DNA of 64,000 bases from Sphingobacterium rhinopitheci (GTDB taxonomy: Bacteria; Bacteroidota; Bacteroidia; Sphingobacteriales; Sphingobacteriaceae). How positions within the stretch are numbered: the first letter of the stretch is position 1; every line of letters begins with the position of its first letter. Under the pieces are notes generated by a model, which was not told the origin of the DNA, made no database searches, and was given only the letters and a program-made list of their open reading frames with translations. The DNA is taken from contig NZ_JADEYQ010000006.1 of NCBI RefSeq assembly GCF_022627575.1, positions 62,001 to 126,000 of the forward strand. Direction: 5' to 3'. This document shows positions 27,230 to 37,240 of the stretch, piece by piece. The position numbers were made by a program, and so were the translations under genes.

Positions 27230-28321
27230 TTAATTAATAAATTCTATTGGATCAGTATTTAATATATCCTCTACATCAAAATACCAACGTCCAGAAATAC
27301 ACTTTTCACCTAATAAAATACGTCTTACTATGTCGGTAGTTATTCCGCCACCCATCGTAACAGATGAAGCTAATTGTGGCCACGAACGTATCGTTTTCCC
27401 CATTTGTGAGAATGCTTCAATCATCTTAGGTGACAATCTGTCTTTATCCACAATTTTCAAAATTAATTGTAATTTAGCTTCAGGTGATAAATCATTTAGA
27501 TTGGCCAATTCAGTTTCGCTAATTAAGCCGTGTAAAATACCACGAGTACCTTCTACATCAAATCTTTCAATATCTACCATACAACGATCATTCGTTTCCA
27601 TTACTACCGGAATCTGATATTCACGTGCTAATAATCGACTGGATAACTTCATATCCAGACTATCACATAACTCAATTAATACGTCTAACTGACCGTCTTT
27701 TAGAAAAAAGTCCTTCATATTTGAAGCATTAAGCCCCTCCATAAATACTTCAACTTCCAAATAAGGATCTATCTCAGCTATTTCTCTAGCAACAACAATA
27801 ACTTTAGATAGACCAAGATTATGTACTGATGTGCGTATTCTATTCAGATTACTTAGCTCAATAGTGTCAAAATCAGCTAAGCGAAGCTTGCCACAGACAC
27901 GCTCCATGGCTATGGTCAATGCTACAGATTGACCTACGGAAAGTCCAATTATACCTACACTCCTATCTTTAAGGATTGCTTGCTCTTCCGGAGATATTTT
28001 ATTATTGTTTCTATTAGTTCTGACTTCAAAAAACTCTTGCTCATCTAATAAATGAACGAGACGATTAGCCCAAGGATAATATACCCATGCACCGTAATAG
28101 GCTAATGATCTTCCGAGGAGTTCATTATGGATAAAATCTTCATATTCACTTTTATCTATTGTAGATTTATCAGGATTACGAACCTTATAAAGATCAACTA
28201 ACTGATCCTCAATGGTGTCATAAATAGCCATATCAGAATTAGATATTTTTAAATCATTTAATGAATTGAAATCAATTAAATTATCTAATCTAAAAATAAT
28301 AGGTTTAAATGAAGTAATCAT
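27230..28321 (-). CDS. Stand-alone E1/ThiF-like adenylyltransferase (Rv1355c-like)
   Basis: 363 residues. The N-terminal 100 residues include a conserved YYGAWVYYPWANRLVHLLD block. The Rossmann/E1 domain follows: VGIIGLSVGQSVALTIAME as the nucleotide loop, LRLADFDTIELSNLNR with the Asp and Arg used in adenylation, and the Lys in LGLSKVIVVARE. No Cys-x-x-Cys zinc site and no E1 catalytic Cys are apparent, so adenylation without thioester transfer is more likely. Rv1355c-type proteins usually carry a C-terminal nitroreductase-like domain; here the protein stops soon after the E1 fold (GRWYFDVEDIL). It sits between the acyltransferase and the sensor kinase. Confidence 0.8.
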   Translation of the reverse strand: MITSFKPIIFRLDNLIDFNSLNDLKISNSDMAIYDTIEDQLVDLYKVRNPDKSTIDKSEYEDFIHNELLGRSLAYYGAWVYYPWANRLVHLLDEQEFFEVRTNRNNNKISPEEQAILKDRSVGIIGLSVGQSVALTIAMERVCGKLRLADFDTIELSNLNRIRTSVHNLGLSKVIVVAREIAEIDPYLEVEVFMEGLNASNMKDFFLKDGQLDVLIELCDSLDMKLSSRLLAREYQIPVVMETNDRCMVDIERFDVEGTRGILHGLISETELANLNDLSPEAKLQLILKIVDKDRLSPKMIEAFSQMGKTIRSWPQLASSVTMGGGITTDIVRRILLGEKCISGRWYFDVEDILNTDPIEFIN

Positions 28322-28362
28322 TGGTAAATGTACTTGGTTTATAATAAACTAATGATATGAGG

Positions 28363-29175
28363 TTAAATGAAAATTTGAGGCTCATCAGCATTTAATATAG
28401 TTTCTTTATGTATATCTTTCAATTTGCTAATAACCTCCTTCAAATTCCATTTATCCATAAATGGTAATTCAATCTGATATTCGATTTCAATTTCTTTCTT
28501 TCTTAAAAGCTCGACACTGTTAATAGTAAGATTATTACGCATCCGATTAATAGCAATGCGCTCTAAATCTTCTGCTAAAGAAAGTTCCTTTACATCAGGC
28601 AATAGCATGGTCGTAGCTATTAAATCCAATTTGGGGTAATAAAATGTACCGTCATTACCAACACTAGATTCTAATTTATAACCAACACTTTCTGCCATCT
28701 TAACAGTATATGGCGCACAAAGCGCAAATAAGGACTGAAGACCTATCTGAGTAGAAATCGCAACAGCAGCTCTCGTCAAAAAAATACTCCCTACTCCATA
28801 TCCAGCAATCTCCCTTGAGTTCCATAGCCCGCATACTTCTCCGGTTCCATATTGAGCATATTGCCAGACTAAATCAAATATTTTATTATCCAATTTTCCG
28901 GTAGCTTCTTCGATAGGTAAAGGTTGAGATCCTCCCGATACATGAACCCTAGCACCTCCATATACGAACTGGCCATCTAATGACTCGACTATTAGAACAA
29001 ATGCTCCTGGATTAAACATCCAATCATTTCTTGAAGAAGTCACCTTTTTAACACCAATCGCTGTTAACACATTAGCATGTCCCTCAATAAACAATTCACA
29101 TGCTTTTGGGTCATCTAGTGCTCTAAAAGCACGAAGGCGTACCACAGGACGTCCACTATTTAAAGTTAAACTCAC
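28363..29175 (-). CDS. GNAT-like acyltransferase of unknown substrate
   Basis: 270 residues. After a short lead (RLRAFRALDDPKACELFIEGH) a GNAT-type core is visible: strands FVLIVESLDGQFVYGGARVHV, then EVCGLWNSREIAGYGVGSIFLTRAAVAI, where the GYGVG turn with the following helix looks like the acyl-CoA/acyl-carrier phosphate loop, then the 'A-x-x-x-x-x-x-E-x-x-G' end (KMAESVGYKLE). The Trp-Met-Phe-Asn and GGARVHV elements recall autoinducer-synthase/N-acyl amino-acid synthase branches of the superfamily, but I cannot assign one. It is the second gene of the signalling operon, 18 nt after the CheY-like gene and 41 nt before the ThiF-like gene. Confidence 0.6.
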   Translation of the reverse strand: MSLTLNSGRPVVRLRAFRALDDPKACELFIEGHANVLTAIGVKKVTSSRNDWMFNPGAFVLIVESLDGQFVYGGARVHVSGGSQPLPIEEATGKLDNKIFDLVWQYAQYGTGEVCGLWNSREIAGYGVGSIFLTRAAVAISTQIGLQSLFALCAPYTVKMAESVGYKLESSVGNDGTFYYPKLDLIATTMLLPDVKELSLAEDLERIAINRMRNNLTINSVELLRKKEIEIEYQIELPFMDKWNLKEVISKLKDIHKETILNADEPQIFI

Positions 29176-29193
29176 GTTACAAGTATATTTTAA

Positions 29194-29598
29194 TTATTTA
29201 AAATAAGCATCTAGTACAGAAAACAATTTATCCTTATCCAAGGGCTTATTGAAATATCCTTTTACGAAAGGATATTCTTTAGATTTATTAATATCAATAT
29301 CATTATCCGAGGAACTAACGATAAAAAAAGGCGACTTAGTTAGTATTTCATGATTATGCAAAACTAAAGCATCCAAAAACTGCCATCCATTCAAAATAGG
29401 CATATTAATATCTACAAATACTACTTTAGGCATCAAATTAGTTTCGGTTGCATTTTCTATAAAATAGTCCAACGCACTCTTTCCATTATCAAAGACAATT
29501 ACTTCTATTCTACCATTATCATATTTCTCTACTAATTTTTGAAAAATAAAGCAAAAAATACTATTATCGTCAATTAATACAATGCGCTGTACCTCCAT
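29194..29598 (-). CDS. CheY-like single-domain response regulator
   Basis: 134 residues and little else than a receiver: acidic pair in IVLIDDNSIF, phosphoacceptor Asp in VVFVDINMPILNGW (about 57), Ser/Ser at IVSSSDND in the Thr position, and Lys in YFNKPLDKDKL. No output domain. It is the first gene of the five-gene operon with the acyltransferase, ThiF-like enzyme and two kinases. It could receive phosphate from either kinase and act by protein binding. Confidence 0.9.
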   Translation of the reverse strand: MEVQRIVLIDDNSIFCFIFQKLVEKYDNGRIEVIVFDNGKSALDYFIENATETNLMPKVVFVDINMPILNGWQFLDALVLHNHEILTKSPFFIVSSSDNDIDINKSKEYPFVKGYFNKPLDKDKLFSVLDAYFK

Positions 29599-29922
29599 TC
29601 TAACCCTAGAATAATTGTTGTTATAAAAAAATAAAAGATTACAAGTATTATAAAAATCAGCTAATAATAATTATTTAGTTTTCTTTGTATATCTCTCAAG
29701 GTAGAAAGAAAAAAGCCTTTCCTCGCTACAAAAATATTAAAAAAAAACATTAAAATATTCTTTATGCATAATATTATACAATAAATTTTAAAAACAACTA
29801 TACGTTAATTACAATTACTTAGACTATAGATAAAATCATTAGTATTAAATAAAATAGTTGTTATTTTCACAATAAAGAATCTTTTGAAAAAGGGCTCTAA
29901 AACATTTTGTTATTTTAGCATT
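29599..29922. other. Divergent intergenic region, 324 nt, with promoter elements only
   Basis: No plausible ORF is seen on either strand. The minus strand has an exact -7 box TATTTTTG at 29736-29729, 130 nt upstream of the CheY-like gene, which would give a long leader. The plus strand has TATTTTAG at 29911-29918 for the muramidase gene. The rest is A/T-rich without repeats or stable hairpins that I could find. Confidence 0.5.
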
Positions 29923-31071
29923 ATGAATTCACAAACTAAGTTTGGAGTAGATGTAATTATAGATAATGCTAATAATTACAAGGGTTTAAAAATCGCTTTA
30001 TTATGCAACCAAGTAAGTGTTACCGCTAACGGAATACATTCTAGATTAGCACTTCAACAATCAGGTTTGTCCTTAGTAAAATTATTTGCACCAGAGCATG
30101 GTTTTGACACAAAAGGTGTAGATGGCGCTTTCATCAATCATCAAATAGACGAGCTAACAGGATTACCTATTGTAAGTCTATATAGCAATAAGTTGATGCC
30201 ATCAGAAGAAGACCTTTTTGATGTAGATATTGTACTTGTGGACCTTCCTGATATCGGCAGTAGATTTTACACCTATTTATGGACAATGAGCTACATCTTA
30301 GAGTCTTGTGAGAAATATGACAAACGCGTTATTATTCTCGACCGCCCCAATCCAATGGCACACAATATCGATCTCGCCGAAGGGCCAATTTTAAACCAAC
30401 AATGCGCTTCATTTATAGGCCGCTTTCCAATACCAGTTACCCATCAGTGTACATTTGGCGAACTAGCACGATATTTTAAGGCTACAATATATCCAAATAC
30501 ACATTTAGAGGTTATAAAGATGGAAAATTGGGATCGATTAAGCAATTGCGGCTACAGCTTCTTTCCTACTTCACCAGCTATTCAACATAGGGAAACAACA
30601 TACACATATGCTGGTGCTTGCCTATTTGAGGGTTTGAACATCAATGAAGGAAGAGGGTCAGAATATCCATTTTCGCAATTTGGAGCCCCTTGGATAGACG
30701 CTGAAATATTATATCAAGAGATAAAAAAGCAAAAAATCGGTAATGCTCAAGTACAAATAGTCAAATACACACCATCGATTAGCTTATATGCAGAACAAGT
30801 CTGCCATGGCTTGCGTATTATACCTAATCAGCCAAGCACCTTTCAATCATTTTCTTATTTCTTAAAGGTAATAAAGATAATAAACAAATTATTCCCTAAT
30901 AAACTTCAAGAAAGAAACTATTATACAAATGTAAATCCAGAAGGCAAAAATCATCTGGATCTACTTATTGGTATACCAAATGCATTTGATCTCTTAAAAG
31001 AAGGAAATATTAACCCCAAATTGGAAGATAAGGATTGGAAAAATATTATTTCACCCTATCTATTATATTAG
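29923..31071 (+). CDS. NamZ-like exo-beta-N-acetylmuramidase (DUF1343)
   Basis: 382 residues from the ATG at 29923; the frame is open 13 codons further to a TTG at 29884, but a -7-like TATTTTAG at 29911-29918 makes the ATG the better start. DUF1343 features: FAPEHGFDTKGVDGA with the Glu-His pair proposed as catalytic (about 57-58), VLVDLPDIGSRFYTYLWTM, ILDRPNP, and NINEGRGSEYPFSQFGAPWI. The family releases MurNAc from the non-reducing end of peptidoglycan fragments. Unlike many Bacteroidota members, no signal peptide is evident (MNSQTKFGVDVII), so a cytoplasmic recycling role is likely. Confidence 0.82.
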   Translation: MNSQTKFGVDVIIDNANNYKGLKIALLCNQVSVTANGIHSRLALQQSGLSLVKLFAPEHGFDTKGVDGAFINHQIDELTGLPIVSLYSNKLMPSEEDLFDVDIVLVDLPDIGSRFYTYLWTMSYILESCEKYDKRVIILDRPNPMAHNIDLAEGPILNQQCASFIGRFPIPVTHQCTFGELARYFKATIYPNTHLEVIKMENWDRLSNCGYSFFPTSPAIQHRETTYTYAGACLFEGLNINEGRGSEYPFSQFGAPWIDAEILYQEIKKQKIGNAQVQIVKYTPSISLYAEQVCHGLRIIPNQPSTFQSFSYFLKVIKIINKLFPNKLQERNYYTNVNPEGKNHLDLLIGIPNAFDLLKEGNINPKLEDKDWKNIISPYLLY

Positions 31072-31073
31072 TA

Positions 31074-31104
31074 TTGTCCAGCTAAAAAAACTTAAGCTGG
31101 ACAA
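31074..31104. terminator. Hairpin between convergent NamZ-like and WbqC genes
   Basis: TTGTCCAGCT (31074-31083) pairs perfectly with AGCTGGACAA (31095-31104); 10 bp, 11-nt loop. It begins 3 nt after the stop of the plus-strand gene and ends 10 nt before the minus-strand stop, so it probably terminates both. Confidence 0.7.
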
Positions 31105-31113
31105 CACCATATT

Positions 31114-31725
31114 TTATAAGTAGTTTTTACTTTGTGGCCCTTGATTAAAAATCAAGTCTATAACACTTAAATTAGGAATAAAACCTGTTCTATCTTCAAA
31201 CAACTGATAATACGGTTTTTGATTCAAATAGACAGTTTCTTTCTTTGGATGAATAGTATTACGATAATCAAAAGCATCGTCATAATCCTTTACATAAAGG
31301 TCTGTAAATTCGATAGGCTTTTTAATCTTTAACACCTTAAATATTAATTCTAATTGTTTGATATTATAATCAAATAAGAAATCATATTTTTGATTATAGA
31401 ACGTATGAAAATCATCTTCATAATACTCAAAATATGCAGAACTACGGTAAGCAGTCTGAATACTTTGCCAATGCAAACGTTGCCAATCGTGATCATCATT
31501 GATACGCACTTCTTTCATCGTTACGCGTTGCTTGCGCCCATGTTCTATCGGAACGAATAAATCCAAAACACCATTAGCGGTACCTATACATGTACGACTA
31601 CGGTATGTTTGCTTTTGAAAATGCTCATAGGGATCAATTTTCACTGGAACATCATGCTTTTGAATAGCATGCAAGTAAGAGATAGGCGGAAGATAAAGAC
31701 TCGATAATATGATAGAATTAGACAT
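31114..31725 (-). CDS. WbqC family protein
   Basis: 203 residues from the ATG at 31725. The frame extends 10 codons upstream to 31755, but an exact -7 box TAATTTTG (minus, 31736-31729) ends 3 nt before the ATG at 31725, and that start gives the standard WbqC opening (NSIILSSLYLPPISYLHAI). Conserved features follow: YEHFQKQTYRSRTCI, LFVPIEHGRK, HDWQRLHWQSIQTAYRSSAYFEYYED. WbqC proteins occur in O-antigen and surface-polysaccharide loci; biochemical role is not settled. It is divergent from an acyltransferase-glycosyltransferase pair. Confidence 0.83.
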   Translation of the reverse strand: MSNSIILSSLYLPPISYLHAIQKHDVPVKIDPYEHFQKQTYRSRTCIGTANGVLDLFVPIEHGRKQRVTMKEVRINDDHDWQRLHWQSIQTAYRSSAYFEYYEDDFHTFYNQKYDFLFDYNIKQLELIFKVLKIKKPIEFTDLYVKDYDDAFDYRNTIHPKKETVYLNQKPYYQLFEDRTGFIPNLSVIDLIFNQGPQSKNYL

Positions 31726-31728
31726 GTT

Positions 31729-31736
31729 CAAAATTA
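31729..31736 (-). promoter_or_regulatory. -7 element giving a leaderless WbqC transcript
   Basis: Minus strand TAATTTTG matches TAnnTTTG exactly and ends 3 nt before the ATG at 31725. A minus-strand TTTG at 31756-31753 is 16 nt further out. Transcription would begin at or next to the start codon. Confidence 0.55.
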
Positions 31737-31807
31737 ACTTTAAAATTATCGGCAAAAATAACTTAAATTAAGGATATTTGTGCACTAAAACTCGACAAAG
31801 CATATAC

Positions 31808-32680
31808 ATGAATAAAAACATACTATCTTCCATGCTATGGTTAATTTCCAAAATGCCCTTTTGGTTATTATATCTTATCTCGGATATGATATTTGTATTG
31901 TTGTATTACATCCTTGGATACCGTAAAAAAATAGTTTACAAAAACCTATATAATTCGTTCCCTGAAAAGAGTGAAGTAGAGATTCGAGCTATAGCAAAGA
32001 AATTTTACAAATACCTTCCTGATGTAATGGTAGAAACTATAAAAATGATTTCTATATCCAAGGAAGAAGTTTTAAAACGAATAGAGCTCGTGAATGCAGA
32101 AGAGCTATACCGCCATTTTGATAAAGAGAAAGGTGTTATCTGTGTTACATCACATTATTGCAATTGGGAATTGGCAATCCATCGATTGTCATTAATGACA
32201 GATTTTCCAAAATTAATAATATATAAGCCACTAAATAATAAAGATTTTGATACTATCTTTAATAATATTAGGACAAAATATGGTGCTACTATGGTGCCCA
32301 TGAAGCAAATATTAAGACATATCGTAAAATTAAAGAATAAGCCACATATCAGTGTATTTGCTGCGGACCAAACTCCAATATATCAGGATTCAGATTATTT
32401 CATGCAATTTATGAATCAAGAAAGCCTTGTATACACTGGTACAGAAAGAATATCAAAGATGACGGGCAACCCCGTTATTTTCTGTGAAATAAGAAGAAAA
32501 GCCGAAAGAGGATTTTATTATTGCAAATTCACCACTTTGGTTGAAGACCCTACGTCATATTCGCAATATGAGATAACACAAATTCACAACAATTACACGG
32601 AAAAAATAATTCGTGAAGAGCCACAATATTGGATGTGGTCACATAATCGTTGGAAAAGACAGAGAAGAGATAAAGTATGA
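31808..32680 (+). CDS. LpxL/HtrB-like lysophospholipid/lipid A acyltransferase
   Basis: 290 residues from the ATG at 31808; the frame is open to a TTG at 31778, but the later start gives the normal N-terminus with its membrane helix (MPFWLLYLISDMIFVLLYYILGY). The acyltransferase motif H-x4-[DE] is SHYCNWE (His at about 117), followed by a second block AADQTP and the family ending WMWSHNRWKR. The family moves an acyl chain to lipid A precursors or related lipids at the inner membrane. The following glycosyltransferase gene overlaps it by 4 nt (ATGA). Confidence 0.87.
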   Translation: MNKNILSSMLWLISKMPFWLLYLISDMIFVLLYYILGYRKKIVYKNLYNSFPEKSEVEIRAIAKKFYKYLPDVMVETIKMISISKEEVLKRIELVNAEELYRHFDKEKGVICVTSHYCNWELAIHRLSLMTDFPKLIIYKPLNNKDFDTIFNNIRTKYGATMVPMKQILRHIVKLKNKPHISVFAADQTPIYQDSDYFMQFMNQESLVYTGTERISKMTGNPVIFCEIRRKAERGFYYCKFTTLVEDPTSYSQYEITQIHNNYTEKIIREEPQYWMWSHNRWKRQRRDKV

Positions 32681-33702
32681 AACAGACACCAAAGGTAGCC
32701 GTAGTAATATTGAATTGGAACAATAAATATTTCTTAGAGAAATTTCTACCATCTATATATAATAGTCACTATAGCAATATAGAATTCATAATAGGCGACA
32801 ATGCTTCTACAGATGACTCTATTGCTTTTGTAGAGGAATATTATCCAAAAATAAGAATCATAAAAAACGACAAAAATTATGGTTTCGCTGGTGGATACAA
32901 CAAAATATTGACGCAGGTAGATGCCGATTATTATGTGCTTCTAAACTCGGACGTCGAAGTAACGCATAATTGGATTGAGCCCATCATCAGTATGATGGAA
33001 AGAGAAAACTATGCTGCAGCACAGCCTAAGATTCGCGCTTACCACAAAAAAGATACTTTTGAGCACGCCGGTGCCGCGGGCGGATATATCGATAAATATG
33101 GGTACCCATTCTGCCGAGGCCGGATCATGCAGTATACCGAAATGGACAATGGGCAATATGACCAAGAACAGGAGATTTTTTGGGCTACAGGAGCAGCATT
33201 ATTTATTCGTGCACAGGTATGGAAAGAATTGAATGGATTTGATGCAGATTTCTTTGCACATATGGAAGAAATAGATTTATGCTGGAGGCTTAAAAAATCA
33301 GGCTATAAAGTTGGTTATTGTCCCGACAGTATTGTCTATCACGTCGGTGGTGGCACTTTGAATGCCAGTAATCCAAAGAAGACATATTTAAACTTCCGCA
33401 ACAACTTAGTGATGCTTCAAAAGAACCTTCCTTTAGGCAAAGCAGTGTGGATTATATTTATACGTTTGTGGTTAGATTTACTAGCATTATGTAGTTTTAT
33501 GGCACAAAGAAAATTCAAAGATGCATGGGCCATAAGCAAGGCACATCAGTATTTTTTCTTGCATTTCTTTAAGAATGCTGCTAAGCGAAAGAAATATTCC
33601 AAAACAGAGAACAAAAAAGGAATTTATAAAAAATCCATCATCTGGGACTTTTACGTGAATAAAATTCAAAAATTCTCAGACTTACCTGTCAATAATTTTT
33701 AA
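32677..33702 (+). CDS. Glycosyltransferase family 2
   Basis: 341 residues. GT-A fold: VAVVILNWNN, IGDNASTDDS, GFAGGYNKIL, LLNSDVEVTHNW (DxD-type metal site equivalent), and the acceptor-side EEIDLCWRLKKSGYKV with YHVGGGTL. It most resembles the rhamnosyltransferase-like GT2 branch. A hydrophobic stretch near residues 250-270 may associate with the membrane. Translational overlap with the upstream LpxL-like gene (ATGA at 32677-32680) suggests that the two enzymes act on the same envelope glycolipid. Confidence 0.87.
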   Translation: MKQTPKVAVVILNWNNKYFLEKFLPSIYNSHYSNIEFIIGDNASTDDSIAFVEEYYPKIRIIKNDKNYGFAGGYNKILTQVDADYYVLLNSDVEVTHNWIEPIISMMERENYAAAQPKIRAYHKKDTFEHAGAAGGYIDKYGYPFCRGRIMQYTEMDNGQYDQEQEIFWATGAALFIRAQVWKELNGFDADFFAHMEEIDLCWRLKKSGYKVGYCPDSIVYHVGGGTLNASNPKKTYLNFRNNLVMLQKNLPLGKAVWIIFIRLWLDLLALCSFMAQRKFKDAWAISKAHQYFFLHFFKNAAKRKKYSKTENKKGIYKKSIIWDFYVNKIQKFSDLPVNNF

Positions 33703-33730
33703 CAGTCATATATCTTCAGAATATCAACAA

Positions 33731-33782
33731 TTTACCTTATTTTTTATAAAATAAAAAGTAAGGTAAAAATTATTTTTACCTT
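33731..33782 (+). promoter_or_regulatory. Competing hairpins upstream of ligA (terminator or attenuator-like)
   Basis: Arm 1 TTTACCTTA (33731-33739) pairs with TAAGGTAAA (33759-33767), extended by a T/A-rich inner stem. The same middle arm can instead pair with a third arm: AAGGTAAAAAT (33760-33770) with ATTTTTACCTT (33772-33782). The two stems exclude each other. It may just be the terminator of the glycosyltransferase operon. Confidence 0.4.
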
Positions 33783-33786
33783 CTAA

Positions 33787-35823
<2,037 letters not shown>

Positions 35824-35845
35824 TTAATAAATATATTACATTACA

Positions 35846-36721
35846 ATGAACGAGCTTCAGGGCGCAGGAGTAGCATTAGTTACCCCTTTTAACACAGACG
35901 GATCAATAGATTTTGAATCATTAGGCAACCTAATCGATTTTCAAATCAATGAAGGAATGAATTATTTAGTGTCTTTGGGCACTACAGGTGAGACGGCAAC
36001 ATTATCCACTGATGAGAAGAAGCAAGTTTGGAAGTTCACTTCTGAAAAAGTAAATGGCAGAATTCCTTTAGTAGCAGGTATTGGTGGCAATAATACCATA
36101 GAGGTCGTAGATCAAGTCAAAAATTTTGATATACCAGGATACTGTGCTATTTTATCCGTTTCACCTTATTATAATAAACCTACACAAGAAGGAATCTACC
36201 AACATTATAAAGCAATAGCCACCGCTTCCGCACTGCCTATTATTTTATATAATGTACCGGGAAGAACAGGCAGTAATATGAGCCCAGCTACAACTATACG
36301 CCTAGCAAAAGAATTTAATAATATTGTTGCTACTAAAGAAGCTTCGGGCAGTTTTGCGCAATTCAATGAAATATTAAGAGATAAGCCAGAAGGGTTTTTA
36401 TTAATCTCGGGTGATGACCCTGTAACACTACCGATGATAGCAATAGGTGCTGCAGGTATTATTTCTGTTGTAGGCAATGCCTATCCTAAAGAAGTATCTA
36501 CACTTACAAAATTAGCATTAGAAGGCAACTATCAAGAAGCTCGAAATTACCACAATAGACTATTAGCAATCACCGACATGTGCTTTGCTGAAGGAAACCC
36601 TTGTGGTGTTAAATACATCTTGCAACAAAAAGGTATAGGTACAGACTATGTAAGATTACCTCTAGTTCCAATCGGCACTAGCCTTCAAGAAAAGATAAAA
36701 GCTGAAATGCAAAATTTTTAA
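35846..36721 (+). CDS. dapA: 4-hydroxy-tetrahydrodipicolinate synthase
   Basis: 291 residues, standard length. The active-site set is intact: Thr-Thr in SLGTTGETATL (about 45-46), Tyr in YNVPGRTG (about 133) and the Schiff-base Lys in VATKEASGS (about 163). The enzyme condenses pyruvate with aspartate semialdehyde in the lysine/diaminopimelate pathway, feeding peptidoglycan synthesis. Cotranscription with ligA is likely (22-nt gap). It is followed by a 21-bp terminator hairpin. Confidence 0.96.
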   Translation: MNELQGAGVALVTPFNTDGSIDFESLGNLIDFQINEGMNYLVSLGTTGETATLSTDEKKQVWKFTSEKVNGRIPLVAGIGGNNTIEVVDQVKNFDIPGYCAILSVSPYYNKPTQEGIYQHYKAIATASALPIILYNVPGRTGSNMSPATTIRLAKEFNNIVATKEASGSFAQFNEILRDKPEGFLLISGDDPVTLPMIAIGAAGIISVVGNAYPKEVSTLTKLALEGNYQEARNYHNRLLAITDMCFAEGNPCGVKYILQQKGIGTDYVRLPLVPIGTSLQEKIKAEMQNF

Positions 36722-36730
36722 AAATAATAC

Positions 36731-36779
36731 ATTACATATAAAAGGTCTTTCCATATTAGAAAGACCTTTTATATGTAAT
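36731..36779 (+). terminator. 21-bp perfect terminator hairpin after dapA
   Basis: Positions 36731-36751 are the exact reverse complement of 36759-36779, with a 7-nt loop (CATATTA). The core AAAAGGTCTTTC/GAAAGACCTTTT is a typical terminator; the outer ATTACATAT arms lengthen it. Confidence 0.85.
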
Positions 36780-37240
36780 AATATTTGCAAGTAGAACAAA
36801 ATGAAAAAAAAATAATCACACCAAACTCAACCTTCATTAAGCCTATTAAAACCATAAACAGCTAATAATTACGACCTATCCTTTATTATACCGTAGCATA
36901 ATAAATAATAGAAGCTACTTAAATAATCTAGGTTCATATTTTTTTATAAACAATCTACTTTAAAAACAAATCGTATTATTTATCTTGTAGACGATTTTAT
37001 AAAAACACTTTGTATTATACGTAAAAAGCTGATTTACGATCATTAATAATACTAGTATTATAGTATCTATATACTGTAAATAGTCATGGTCAAGAATAGC
37101 GTGGTCTTATATCAATAAGCACCGATAATACATATTTTGAATAGTTAATTTAGTATAAAAGAAATAATAAATAGTTTGAGAATATTTTTTAGGTTTAAAA
37201 ATCTCAATAAGCATTTGATCAAATAATAATAACCTTCAAC
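36780..37240. other. 461-nt non-coding stretch before the amino-acid permease
   Basis: Strongly A/T-rich. I find no ORF with a credible start, no tRNA features and no strong hairpin. An exact -7 box is absent near the permease start. It may hold a long 5' leader or remote regulatory sites, but nothing in it is recognisable. Confidence 0.4.

Noticed and set aside
23386-29598. Anti-phage defence island, prompted by the E1-like protein
   Set aside because: There is no ubiquitin-like protein, E2, JAB peptidase, nuclease or cyclase. The partners are signalling proteins, so a bacterial Ub-like or CBASS defence operon is not supported.
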